From: Undaria pinnatifida
Lineage: Eukaryota; Sar; Phaeophyceae; Laminariales; Alariaceae
Length of the DNA stretch: 64,000 nt
Reading direction: 5' to 3'
NCBI GenBank assembly: GCA_012845835.1
Contig: JABAKD010000010.1
Location: 2,946,788 to 3,010,787, forward strand
Both the position numbers and the translations under genes were made by a program. Below the pieces are notes generated by a model. It made no database searches and was not told the DNA's origin. It saw only the letters and a program-made list of their open reading frames with translations. This document shows, piece after piece, positions 33,384-44,605 of this stretch; the stretch's first letter is position 1; each line of letters starts with the position of its first letter.

Positions 33384-34818
33384 TCATTGCGGTGGGAGAA
33401 ACCATCGTACATTATCTGCTGCCTGCCCTAAAGTAACAAAACAGCAAAAATACCAGATATGATGGTCTTGAACATGCCTCAGGCTTTGCTCAGTGCGCCT
33501 CCAGCCGAGGCTGGTGGCGGTCGTCGACGTGTGCCAGATGAGCCATCCGCCCGTACAGCCGATGACCACCGCCGCCACCACCACCGCCGCAGAATCCCGT
33601 CCCTCCGTGCCTGCCACCACGCTGCTACATGCCACCACACCCCTGGGACGGCGAGCCTCGGCGAGCGTGCGCCAGCTTGCCGTGCGGTGCGCCAGAAGCA
33701 ACCCCTTCGTGGAACGATCCGCGGGGCGGTCCGTGAGGAGGTCCGTGGGACCTTCCTCTTCGTCCTCCTTGGCGACCAGGACGAGCCGCCGCCCCGTGCG
33801 GACGCTTACCTTCCTCTCTCTCACTGTCTCTGTTCCCGCGTCCGTGTCCTTGTCCGCACCCGTGTCCGTCGGGAGGGTGGCGATGTCCGTGTCCGTGCTT
33901 GCCGCCACCAGTGGGCCCCCGGTCATGGTGACGTCCTCCGTGCTGACGAGGACGTCGGTTTTCAGGGCCTACGAGCGGACCCAGTGGAGCGGACACGCCC
34001 TCTTCCTTGCTCTTTCCGGCAAGGTGCCTGGTGTGGTGGTCAACTCTGTGGAAAGAACAAGGTGGGACGCGCACGGGCCGACCACCGAGGCCACTGGGAG
34101 GGCCCTGGGGAGGCCCGTGAGGCCTGCCCATACCTCCCTTACGGGGCCCGCCAGCACCAAGGAGCTGACGCTGGCCAGGGCCACCCCCTCTCCCCGGGGG
34201 GATAGCGCGAAGTGCCTCGCGCTTGACGAGGCCGAGACGAACCAGGCGGTGGGGTTTCACGCCGAGTGCGCGCAGTAGGGGCCTCGTCTCGTCGGGGCGG
34301 AGGTTGATGCCACCGGCAACGAGGGCGTCGTGGATCGGGCGCCTTGCCTTGCCGATGCCGTCGGCCTCGAGCAGCATGACATCGTCCAGGGCAACGCCAA
34401 CGTAGTCGTAGTTTTCGTTGCCGTTGATGTTGTTGCGGTTGATGATGTCGAGCCAGTTGTCCGGGTCGTCTGAGGCCCTCTTCTCCGAACTGCTGCTGAA
34501 GTTGTTCTCGTCACTTGCGTCCATAAGTTCGCCGGTCTCGGGCTCGGCTAGATTCTCCTCGCCCTTACCCGAACTTTCACCAGCCTTCATCAGAAGCCTT
34601 CGGGGTACTAGCCCCTGCACTACGAGGCGGCGGGGAGCAAGGCCCAGCAGGGCCACGGTCTTCTGGAGCTTGAGCGCTGTCAAGGACGGCACGCCGTGGT
34701 ACTCGCGAAGGTTGCGGGCCGCCAGCTTGTACAGAGCGCTCGGCGTTCCGTGCTGGGGCTTCCGCGCAGGCGCCCTCTTGGTAGCTCCCATGGCGGTGCT
34801 GTGATCGTTGTTGTTCAT
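33384..34818 (-). CDS. Unknown protein; long ORF with frame conflict
   Basis: From the ATG at 34818 a frame of 397 codons runs to a stop at 33625. Residues 1 to about 200 have natural composition and GC-rich third positions, including an acidic Ser/Asn-rich stretch and a paired motif (LGLAPRRLVVQGLVPRRLL; RALGVKPHRLVRLGLVKREA). After about 34195 this frame becomes Gly/His/Pro-rich and loses third-position bias. A second frame gains it, from about 34190 to 33480, with one TAG at 33966-33968. The second frame encodes an acidic/Thr-rich part, then a possible membrane helix (AAVVVAAVVIGCTGGWLIW), and stops at 33384. Splice-like sites exist (donor GTAAGG near 34150, acceptor TTCTTTCCACAG near 34045, acceptor CGTAG before 33966), so a spliced membrane protein is possible. 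No family is recognised. Confidence 0.45.
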
Positions 34819-35231
34819 CTGTCGCTGTTGTTTTCGTTCGTCGTGTAGTTGTAGTTGCTGTTGTTCATTTTGTTTGTGGGGAGGTGGGGGTGATGAGGTA
34901 CCTCAGCTGTCGCGTTTTGCACTGGACGGGACTGTTCATAGTGAGAACTTGAGAACCGGTCTCGGAACTCCGATTTTGTAGCAATTTCTAGACGTTTCGA
35001 ATCCCAATCTTCGGAACGGTGCTCGCACAGTCCCGTCAGCGACAACACAAAAGCTGTACGAGTACCTACACCCCGACCCCGACCCCCAGGCAAGCTTGGC
35101 ATAAACACCCCGAAACAGAGAGCCAGCAACAGGCAACACAACAGATGACGCCATCCAACCGACTTCGGGGCAGCAACCATATTGGGTTTCGAATGATCCC
35201 GCTGTAGACTAGGAGTGGAGCATTGCCGCAT
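34815..35231 (-). CDS. Possible leader exon or small ORF with signal-like segment
   Basis: A 138-codon ATG frame whose stop overlaps the next ATG at 34818. Residues about 25-50 contain a hydrophobic run (HLLCCLLLALCFGVFMPSLP) that could be a signal peptide or anchor if translation starts at the internal Met (MVAAPKSVGW). A possible 83 bp intron (donor GTACCT after 34902, acceptor GCGACAG before 34818) would join it in phase 0 to the downstream frame, but the acceptor lacks a pyrimidine tract. It may simply be 5' leader sequence. Confidence 0.3.
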   Translation of the reverse strand: MRQCSTPSLQRDHSKPNMVAAPKSVGWRHLLCCLLLALCFGVFMPSLPGGRGRGVGTRTAFVLSLTGLCEHRSEDWDSKRLEIATKSEFRDRFSSSHYEQSRPVQNATAEVPHHPHLPTNKMNNSNYNYTTNENNSDR

Positions 35232-35440
35232 GGTCTATCACCTGTCTCCTATTTTTGTTTCGGACGGCGGTGGTACCAATACCGTCATCGTCGCCCCTGT
35301 ACTGAATACCAAACTGAGTTCCGAATGCACCTACTAGGGGGTTAGGAGCATTGCTGCCTGGTCTGTCCTCTACTTCCTATATCCTAGACGGAGGTTTCCA
35401 TACCGACATCATCGCCTCAATAGCCCCCAAGGGGGCTCAA
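35213..35440. repeat. Diverged tandem duplication, about 120 bp
   Basis: GGAGCATTGC.GC.TGGTCT, CTCCTAT/TTCCTAT, GACGG.GGT..CCA.TACCG and TCATCGCC occur twice in the same order (35215-35320 and 35345-35432). Confidence 0.6.
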
Positions 35441-36610
35441 AAGGAGACATGGCAACGCAAAAGGGTAGCATTTGTATGTTGTGTGTCAAGTTGCTGTAAA
35501 CGAATGTAGTGTGCCTTACTTCGTTCGTAGTGTTTTTTTGTTTGTCAGCAGCATTATTTGCAAATAAATCTCTTTGTACCTTGTTTCTTGCGGAGTCTTG
35601 CCTTTTTTTCTTCGAATCTCAGTTACGAGGTGTCCGAGCAGGGCCGCCCTAGCGCACTATGATCAGCACTTTCCTCGCGTTTTGTATAGCTTTCTTAAGT
35701 GAAAAGCTTTTCGCCCATGCACGTAGCCGAAGCCACCCGCCCGTTAAAAATATTGCCCAAAGTACTCGTACTAGGTTTTCGAGGCACGTCATGGAGTTGA
35801 AAAGAGGTGTCGGGCGCCTCTGTACTTGCTCGAGTGCGCTCTAGTAACAGCGCTATTAATAAGCAGGCAAAATAAAATGCTTCCTTCGTGCAATGTCTTT
35901 AAATTTTTGTCTTCTGCCGTGGCTCTATCAACACTAAAAAATATTGCCGTGTTCGTCAGAGTAAGATACTGGTAAAAATTTAAACGTCGTCAATACACTA
36001 AATAAACCCGTTACCCCCAGGAACGCATGGAATCGCCGAAGTGGCCGCCAAAGGACGAGACGTCGAACGTCGCTCCAAGGTTCTGTTACAGACCACATAT
36101 GCTTATATATCTGCTGTAAAATCTCTAAATGACTTGCCGCTGGCTGCGTCGCCTCTCATGATAAACCAATTTATAAGTGCTCAAGCGGACCTCCGGACGG
36201 GCCGTCATTAACTTAATTCGACATACTGCTGTTGTTAATCGAAGCACCAAACGCTCAAGAGCACCATTTTCCTGTCGGAACATTTTCCTTTTTGTCGTGC
36301 CCGAGAACAGAAACACCATTTATGTACGCGCAACCCTCGCCAAACCCATGGTATAACATAATTACGCGAAACGCATCATGTTTGAAAAATATACAAGTGT
36401 CAGAATTCGTAAAAGGAAAAAAAAAAAGAGGTGGTTATGAAACCGGCGGAAGTGGTCGACTCACGGAGAGTTCGGAGTACCGACCTCAGCTTGCCTCAGT
36501 CGAAGAAATCACCCCCGGGTATATATATACAGGTGGGGGAAAAAAAATCCGAAAATCTTCTCGCGATAAAAAGCGCTCGATAATCACGAAACGAGGGAAG
36601 CTTTACTCTA
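35440..36610. other. No gene recognised
   Basis: AT-rich sequence with short frames only. A TATATATA tract lies near 36522. No RNA gene or repeat boundary is identified. Confidence 0.3.
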
Positions 36611-36667
36611 TTACTGGTCGAAACGTGGCGGGATAACGCGTGCACCCCGGAAAGAACGCCCTTGGCT

Positions 36668-36800
36668 AGACTGACTCATAGCCTGACGCATAGCCAACTA
36701 CGCAAAACTCAGTCTGCAACAAGACCGTTGCGGTCATCTGCATAACGCTCAGCGCCTGTAACAAGACGGCCAGGGCCAACTGCGCAATGCTCAGAGCCTG
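36668..36800. repeat. Short tandem repeat, about 57 bp
   Basis: Phrases of the type AACTGCGCAA.GCTCAG.GCCTGTA and CAACAAGACCG/AACAAGACGG recur two to three times. The last copy runs into the possible exon at 36795-37057. Confidence 0.4.
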
Positions 36801-37057
36801 TATATAGTGAGAAGCTCGGGAGACGCCGGTCGGTTGATCCTCTCGTGCACAAACACGCGCCACTGGAAGTGCGTGAGTCCGGCCGCGTATTCAAGCAGAG
36901 CTTCGGTCTCCCGCTTGCCCTGCGGACGGAGGCATATCGGAGGAGGCACGTCGATGGGGGCAGCAACAGAGACGTTGGAGCGATGGCAGAGGCCGGGGTC
37001 CTATTGCGTCAAGAAGTGGCGTGGCTTGAAGCAAACATAACGCGGTACCGCGCTACT
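36795..37057 (+). CDS. Possible coding exon, unknown product
   Basis: An open stretch of about 87 codons, bounded by an acceptor-like ATGCTCAG and a strong donor GTAAGA at 37058. It has GC-rich third positions and a natural composition (SFGLPLALRTEAYRRRHVDG ... VLLRQEVAWLEANITRYR). No initiator or partner exon is identified on either side, and no domain is recognised. It lies tail-to-tail with the methyltransferase gene. Confidence 0.35.
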
Positions 37058-37059
37058 GT

Positions 37060-37970
37060 AAGAACTTGAAACAAGCCAACAAGAAAAATGGTAGACAGAA
37101 AGACCGGCAGGCCAACATGCTTGAAGAGAGGGTGTGCTCATTATCATGCAGGGCGCAGTCTCAAGACCGTAGACCCTCGCACTCCTGCAATGCCATGACG
37201 GAGCGCGTATCCCCCCCAAATAACTCACATGTCTTGTTTATGGCCGAGCGCATCCAACGATTGGTGCACGGCCGGCTCTACTCTGAGGAAGGCACAACTA
37301 GTCGACGGACAATCGCCTAAAGTTGTATATAATCGTCGTCGACCAAAAATCAAGTATGCGAAAAACAACAATTCAACCACAGCGAACTACGGGGGCGTTG
37401 ACACAAAGGGCACACATTGGAGGAGTGCGAAAAACAAGAAGGGCTACACAGTACACACGCTGCTAGCACAAGTGCAGAAGAGGGACCATTTCATCTGTTC
37501 GTATGACTTTTAACAGCTTCACGGCACGTTATTTTCCTTTCCGTGATAGCCAATATATATAGTCAGAGTAAGTGCCGCAAAATATCGATGTGATTTGGGC
37601 GAGGCATACACACCGCTTGTTCGGTATATGGTGAGGATTTTTCCGTTCCCAGAGCCAAGGTTTGAGTTAGGCCCTATCCCTAACCTCACTAGCTTCGTCG
37701 CCAAGATTGGTGCTTATCTTGCTCTTGTCAGCAATAGAAAACTTTGAAGGCATTCCACAGTGGGCGACTGCGTCGGCAGTGGGGAATATTTATTCTCTTG
37801 GCCTAAGCGAATAGACTGCCTTGTTTCCACTGTTCGCTAACCCGTTTTCAACTCCTAAAACGATCCTAGTCAAATTCCGAGTGTTTTGTCCACATAACGG
37901 GAGTACAGCAGTGCTGCAAGGGTCCGGGGGTAGTGTGCACTATGTAGTCAATGGCTACCTCCACCGGTAA
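37060..37970. other. No gene supported
   Basis: Short frames only. If the methyltransferase gene has a further 3' exon it should lie on the minus strand here or further left, but none with the expected C-terminal pattern was found. Confidence 0.3.
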
Positions 37971-37974
37971 GGCT

Positions 37975-40900
37975 TCACCACCACACCTCAGCGTGTCCCC
38001 TGTAAAGCATGACGCTGATCATGCCACCGCTCTTCACCAAGCGCCTGGCCGCCTCAATGCTCTCCAGAGTATCCTCGAGTTCTGTCGTGATCGACTTGTC
38101 TCCTCCCGGCAACCATCCAAGATTATACCTAGCGCAATCGGGAGGTTGCGGGCGGACTACAGTTAGTTTTAATCCTTTGCCACTGAAAACGTTTGCCACA
38201 CTACACAATTCCAAAGCGCGCTAAAGGGGTTCACCCCTTTAGAACTGCAACCACGTTTTTAGGGACACACTATTCTGAAATATCTTGGGGTCATTCTTGC
38301 AGCAGTAAACGGGTTAAGGGTACATAAATCTCCACGCAAAATCTCACGAAAAATATGCATTTTAATATTCGGTTGGCATAAGGTCAACCTAGGCTTCACT
38401 CCAGCGCGGACGCCAAAAATCACAAGTACAAGCAGCGTCATAGATAGGGAGAAGACTTTCGGGGATCCTGCCCTTCGAGCGCTGCCAACGTCCGGCATAT
38501 GTACCCTCTACCTCCTTCAGCGAGAAGAACAAATCATACGCCTTGCGCTCGGATGCACCCCACTAAACCCTAGTCGCGGGACGGCTCGCTTTTTCGTTTT
38601 TTAATATCACTTTTACTCTCCAGCCCATCCTGTAAGAAGCTGTGCCCTCAGCGACCTTCTGGACAAGCCATGGTCACAGGTATCACCCCTTGTCCCCCCC
38701 GGCACGTTGCTTCATATTTATCGCGCATACGGTTCAGCATTCCCACTGCTCGTCGACTTGAATTGAATTTCGCCGACTCGGGCTCTTGCACTTTCGGCCT
38801 ATGAAGAGGCAAAAAAACATCCGGTACAGCTACTGTACAGCTACTGTACTGAATATATAAGCAGTTGGTATATAATGGTAACCACGAAAGGGCGTGCTTT
38901 GGGGTATACAGCAGACGGGGCGGCCTCCAGGGCGGCAGCATTAGCATCCAGCGAGTCCGCAGCGGCAAACGACGGTTCGCCCGATCCTCTTTCACCCCGA
39001 ACCCTAACCCTTACCCCTAGCCGAAACTCTGAACCCTAACCCTAGCCCTAATTCTACTCGTGTCCGTCCTAAACGTCGCACGAGTGCTACTCACACGATG
39101 AGCTGCACCGACATGGGCTTCAATTCGGCGGGCAAATTGCGAAAGTTACCGTGGATGAGCGTCGACCGTTTTAAAGCAATTTCACCGAGCTCAGAGCCCA
39201 ATCTTGTACGCGTGGCCTCCAAGGCGCGCTCCTGCATCGTGCGGAAAGGAACGGAAAGGAACGCATGGGGCCAGGCCCGACGCGTTAGATATCGCATGTA
39301 GCGGTACATGGCGATAATTGAATGGACAAAACAGATTATGTGCTTGGCATATTATTATCAGCTTTCGCATTTTGCATCGCCGAACAGGGACACGAGTATT
39401 CGGCCTATATTGGTTGGAAATGATTAAGCCCGGCAAATTATCGGAAAGTAGACCAAACATACTAAATACCAGCACAAGTTTTGGCGAGGGCAGGAGACAT
39501 GGTCCTTGCAGCAAACCCGCGATTGACGGCATGGCGTACCTCCACCCCGGAACTACAGCACGAGCGTCTGTCAAAATACCAGCTACCTGTGGAAATGCAC
39601 CTCGTGTGAAGAGCTGCTTACATAGAGCGACGAGCCGCACCCAGGCGAAGATGCCCCCCTTGAAGCGCACATACTACTCTGTCAGCAAATCTAAGGACTG
39701 TTTGAATATTGGAACTGTCCAAACGATCCTTACGTTTCCGGATATAGTACAGAACAAGCGCACCCGGAATACCATCTGGCGGCGAAAATTCAACCAGTCC
39801 GAGTACTTGCCTGGACGTCCATGACATAGAGTTTTCCCACGCCGTCACCGAGCGCCACAATCTTGGCCATCTCCAAGCTGTCGTATCCGTTCCCTGCCGT
39901 ACAATCCATCACGGTGTCTCCGGGGCCGGCAACTTGTCTCCTGGACAAAGGGTCGAGCAGACGAGGGATGCTTTGAACAAATCTTAGTACCTTTAAAACT
40001 GGACCCACATACAATTGTCTTGGAACTAGCGTAAAGTATTTTTTTCAGTTCTAGATGGATTAAACTCTGTGTGTCCCGAAATTCCAAGGGTTCTCGCGTG
40101 ACCTGCTAATACTGTAGCTGGCTGCAGGAAAGCGAGCAAGCTCGGATGGTATGCGAAGGCGGGCTGAGATCAAGAAGACCACTAACAGCAACCCCCTATC
40201 ATAGCACCTGCATTTCCGGAAAAAAAAATTGAAATCAAAGTAATAAAACATTTTTCAGTATAGTAGACAAAGGCATAAAACAGCGGCGAAAATGAAATAC
40301 GAGATACGGTTTGCACCTAATGTACGAGTGGTAGCGAAAACATGCCAAGTTCCGGGCAAGTTGGGGTGTCCCCGCTCGTCGCTGTGCCAGACATAGCCAG
40401 CGGAAGCATTGGACAACTCGACACGACCGAGCGTTGGCAAGCAGCCGCTAATACCGACGCGCGCAGATCATGCATCACAGCTTACTGTTTCTCCTCACCA
40501 GAGCAGGTGAGACATGTGGCTGTGCGAAGCGGCGGGGTTGTCTCGGGTCATGCGTGCAGACTCGGGCTCCTTTGTCATCTCTGCCTCGTCCAGAACTTCG
40601 TTGCAGCCGCCGCCGCTGCTGCCGCCGCCGCCGCTGCTGCTGCTGCTGCTGCTGCTGCTGCCGGCGCCAGCAGCCTGCCCTGTTGCTGTTCTGTCTTCGC
40701 CGTGCGAGGCATCAGACGCAACGCCGATATCGGAGGCTGCCGCGTATCGGCGGTCAAGCGCGGCCTGCGCGATACCGACCGCATCGTAAGCGGCGGTCGA
40801 CGCCGCGGTGGGAGGGTCGGCCGTTTCAGCTTCTGCGATAGCCGACAGGGCCGCTTCTACGGCGGAACGAGCTGGTGACGCCACGTCCTGACACAAGAGG

Positions 40901-41799
40901 AGACGAAACGAGAAGTGAGGTGACCGATAGCCGGGCTCGAAAGAGGGTCGGCCGAGATTGAGGTTTTGAGCAGCTTGCGCGGAGAAATGATGGCGATATC
41001 ATACCCTGCGTGACATTTTGATGTTCGGCACGGTTGATGGAACTGCCATCCGACACCTGGGACACTACGATACATGGAGCAAGACCAGCAACTTATGCTA
41101 GTGCGCAACGAAGAGATCGCGATCGGGCTGCTAACGGTATATGATACCACGTGGGCTACACAGGTATGCCCAAGATGGCGATAGTACTCGATGTCACCAC
41201 GCGGAGTAGTATGATGTATATCAAAGCACGAGGAGGCAGCTCTACTGCATTATTAAAAGGTGCCGGTAAAAGAGTGCAACTACAGCCAAAGAAAGGTGGG
41301 GCAACACACCACGCACAGTTAACAAAATCACCTGTCTAGACGCAAAAAAAACTCGGGCGCTCTCGTCCCCCTCCCCACCGAAACCGCTCCCGCCTCTTCG
41401 CAGCGAGTCCATAGCGCTCCTAGCGGCAGCGCGCGCAGCAGCAACGGTCGCATGGACCTCATCTGTCCCCACCGCCGCCGCGCCCGCGTCCTCCGCTGCG
41501 AGGTTCAGCGCGTCCTCCGCCGCTTGGACTGCCGCCATTGCTGCGTCTTTCGCGCTGTCGGAGGCGGAGAGGGCAAGCGACATTCGTCGCGACCGCACCT
41601 TGACGCCGCCGTTGCTGGAGGCGTACGCCACGAAGGGAGGGAGCGCAGCGGCTGGCGGAAGAACGCCACGATAATAGAATGGGCCGAGGTTGTTGGGGGT
41701 TGATGTGGACGTTGATGCCATCCGCACGTGGCGAAGGACACGGGAGGCGGGGGATGGTGGGAGGAAGGCCTTGAAAGGGGATGCCATGAACGCCATCAT
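37975..41799 (-). CDS. MnmM/YtqB-like SAM-dependent methyltransferase with Ala-rich N-terminal extension
   Basis: Exons on the minus strand: 41799-41332, 40887-40499, 40447-40326, 39998-39811, 39231-39095 and 38128-37975. All phases agree and give about 485 residues. Residues about 328-482 match the rRNA_methylase-like family of B. subtilis YtqB (MnmM, methylation of tRNA wobble mnm5-type uridine): SAM motif DTVMDCTAGNG (354-364), acidic strand KLYVMDVQ, then ERALEATRTRL, STLIHGN and the signature NLGWLPGGDKS (437-447), ending ISVMLYRGH. The first 285 residues are Ala/Ser-rich helical sequence with a poly-Ser/Gly tract and a basic, Ser-rich start that could target an organelle; this is inference. 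The intron after MDVQ starts GCAAGT (GC-AG type). Family members carry about 40-50 more residues after the YxGH strand, absent here. Either the stop at 37975 is real and the domain is short, or the GTGTGG after 37987 begins another intron. Confidence 0.8.
38990..39056. repeat. Interstitial telomere-like repeats
   Basis: CCCTAACCCT-type units (GAACCCTAACCCTTACCCCTAG and GAACCCTAACCCTAGCCCTAA) lie inside the fifth intron of the methyltransferase gene. The units match a TTAGGG-class telomere in a degenerate form. Confidence 0.75.
40606..40672 (-). repeat. GCT/GCC trinucleotide tract coding poly-Ser/Gly
   Basis: Reads as AGC/GGC codons on the minus strand, giving a run of nine Ser followed by a Gly/Ser mix within exon 2 of the methyltransferase gene. 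Confidence 0.85.
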
Positions 41800-42374
41800 T
41801 ACGCATGCCTGGAGGGGGCGCTGCGGCGGAGTCGGGGGTTGGAGCGTTGGAGGCGTTCGGGGGGGTGGGGCGCTGTAAGTTTAGAGCAATTGAATTGGCT
41901 CGTGCGTCGAGTGCACCTATGTTGCTTTGCCCACAAGGGACATTTAAAATATATATATATAGTCAGTCAATAACTGGAAATTCCTCCACTTCCGTTTTTT
42001 CGCAGGGGGCCCTTTTTTTTCTTCGTGATTCTGCTCTTTATAGTAACGGTATGAATGATACTTTGGTAGCTCTTAGCCTGGTAGCAGAAGCGTAGAATAT
42101 GCTCTATCACCCTCCCGCTGCTCTTTCCAGGAATACAGTAACTGCTGTATCAGCGCGGCCAGGGCACGTACGTACTGCGTGTCTGCGTAGGCATCGGGAC
42201 ATAAAACCGAGTTATTAGGCGTGTTTCGACTGTTGGTACAGGCGAGAGCAGGAGAGGCGTTTTGTGCATGTTTTTGGTGATTTATAGGCACCTACCGGTA
42301 CTCAGGTCGATCGTGACAGCTGGAGTGTAGATCCCTAAAATGTCGCAAGGCGGAAATGACATGTTTGGCTGTGC
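41800..42374. other. No gene recognised
   Basis: 5' region of the minus-strand methyltransferase gene. No TATA box or other promoter element is clear. A short TATATATA run lies near 41951. Confidence 0.3.
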
Positions 42375-42653
42375 ATGGGGCACACAGGCGAAATTGTGGT
42401 GAAGTTCGTCCAGGTCTTCGAGTCGGACCTCGGTCGTGAAAATGGCCCAAATCGGGCGGCGCAATTGCCTCAACCGAAGCTGCCATTTGATTCAAGCTGC
42501 GGTGACACGGAACGTATCCAACTCCAGGAGGGCCAAGCGCCAACCAGCTACAGAACAAACTCTGCCATGACTTGGTTAGGTTCCTTTGAGCATGGTGTGT
42601 CATTTGGAGGCCCCAGCGGGGACCACGGTGACTGTGAAGAGTGCCTACGGTGA
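42375..42653 (+). CDS. Small ORF, unknown function
   Basis: An ATG frame of 92 codons with fairly natural composition (GEIVVKFVQVFESDLGRENG at the start). It ends just before a 21 bp tandem duplication (CGGTGACTGTGAAGAGTGCCT, 42628-42669), the first copy of which forms its C-terminal codons. Third-position bias is weak and no domain is recognised, so chance cannot be excluded. Confidence 0.25.
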   Translation: MGHTGEIVVKFVQVFESDLGRENGPNRAAQLPQPKLPFDSSCGDTERIQLQEGQAPTSYRTNSAMTWLGSFEHGVSFGGPSGDHGDCEECLR

Positions 42654-43031
42654 CTGTGAAGAGTGCCTCAAAAGGCTTTGAATGGGACTGATTTTGACCA
42701 CCGGTTCAATAATAATCGTAAATCGTGTCATTTGATTGTACCTCAAAAACGTTTTGTGGGCACCATGCAACACAGATGAGTGTGTGATGCTTATCATGTG
42801 TTTTTTTTTTTATTCACACACTCCTACTTTCCAGCTTCTGGACAAGCCGTGGCCACAGTTGTCGTCCCTTCTATCCCCCCGGTTCTTGCCTTCAATTTTT
42901 ATCGCGCATAGGGTTCAGCAATCCCACTGCTCGTCGATTTTTCACCAAGTTTTGCTAACTCACGCTCTCGCGCTTTCCGCAAGTCAATTTCGTGCACAAT
43001 AAAAAATCCCTACGAATTTATACGAGTATGC

Positions 43032-43113
43032 GCTCGGCGGGACTCGAACCCACGAACCTGACCTATACCAGGCTCGAAGATAACCTGATATGCCACCGGG
43101 GCGGCCGATACCA
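43032..43113 (-). other. Degenerate tRNA-like module (SINE-head-like)
   Basis: The minus strand reads CGCCCCGGTGG, an A-box-like TGGCATATCAGG, a variable middle, and a B-box GGTTCGAGTCC in GTGGG-TTCGAGT-CCCGC. The start and T-arm align with 30121-30200, but the anticodon arm does not fold well. Confidence 0.5.
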
Positions 43114-43189
43114 TACGTTCAGCCGGCATCGCTTGCAGCGTGCAGCAAACTGCAGTTCCCGTGAGAGGGTCTGATACGTACGATGGTAA

Positions 43190-44439
43190 ACGCTAACTTG
43201 ACTTTCTTGGTACCAGTATCATATACACCTGACACCTGACACGCCGGACAGACAGCTATTTTTTTCCAAATTAACTGCTGATGTAAAACTTGCTGTCGGC
43301 CGGTTTGTCGGCTGGAACTTCTGTTGTCTCCTGTTGGACGATTACAGCGGCAGTGTGTTCTTCACATTATTCGTGTTTTAATACGTAACAAAATGAAACC
43401 TCAGCTGTGAAGACGACCGATTGAACAATTGAAACTCAACTTTGCAAGCTTTTAACGTTTCTACTCATCTACATCCAGCACAACCAGTGTCCGTGTCGAC
43501 GCCTCCTTCCTAGAGAGGCGAGATCTGCGGCCACAAACTACGAGGCAGAGGTACGCATTGCAAATTCAGCGAGGTGATTGCCATGCAATGCCAACCGCAA
43601 ATGGGCACGAGGGCAGAACAAACCAAGTACGCATTTACAGAGTACGGAGATCGTCTCATCGCTACACATGTACATCGTCGTCGTTACGTATCGATAGTTT
43701 GTTGAACAAGGCATCTCCACCGCACTAAGCAATTCATCGTAAGGATTGCTTGCAGCAAAACCTTCGACAAGGGGGCAGCTGGCAGCTCTTGTCTGTGTGC
43801 TGGTAGTTCACGCAGGACGTGTAGTGCGTAATCAGTGTACCTGGGAACAACTTGCAGTACGTTCGCATCAGAGGCACGGGACTTGTACTTGCACTACTCT
43901 GCTGTGCGCCAGGTCTGCAACCAGGCTACGTGTACGATTCTCGAACGAAATATAAGGAACCGTGTTGATTTTAATATTGATACAAAATTGTCCTTAAACT
44001 TCCGTCCATATTGGCAATAATGTCTGTCTGTTAGTCAATACTGTCTCTGTCTGTTAGTCATGTTTGCTCCCTGTCTTCACACACACCTTTGCGGATATGA
44101 TGCCACCGCCGCACGTGGTACATAAGTAGGCCATCTAGCGTGCACGTTCGAGACCACAGGTGCAGCAGGGTGCACCACAATAGCAGTCGTATACGCAACT
44201 GGCAGCTTCCTTCCGCGCTCGCCTGTTTTTCTGAAAACTGAGCTCTTCCTGAAATTGGGGTTTCCAATGCAAGAGGGATTACGCAACAGCTAATACCTCA
44301 ACGGCGAGCCAAAGTCGAACCAGACCAGACCAGAAGCAACCTTTCACCTGTTCACCGCTGCGGGTACCTACCCGCTACACCTCCATTCACAAGGGACAAT
44401 CGAACGTTTGCAAGCAAAGATCTTGGTAGGGTCGTAGCC
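43190..44439. other. No gene recognised; 5' region of giant gene
   Basis: Contains one copy of the CAGCTGTGAG motif (43399-43450). No core promoter element is clear upstream of 44440. Confidence 0.3.
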
Positions 44440-44571
44440 ATGCTGCGTTCATGGAACGACGGCATGAAGGGCGCCGCGCCAGCCCCAACACAAGCAGGCA
44501 ATGCCGCGTTGCTGTCTTCTTATGCCAGTCCAGGCAAGAGACTTCGAGCACCGGCGAGGTCGGGCACGCAT

Positions 44572-44605
<34 letters not shown>

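Noticed and set aside
33493-34278. Plus-strand ORFs of 248 and 261 codons opposite the minus-strand gene
   Set aside because: They lie antisense to a frame with strong third-position bias; high GC keeps both strands open. Their Ser/Thr/Arg/Val-rich composition is that of an antisense shadow.
39191-39824. ORFs of 159 (minus) and 168 (plus) codons
   Set aside because: They lie in the GC-AG intron of the methyltransferase gene and out of frame with its exons.
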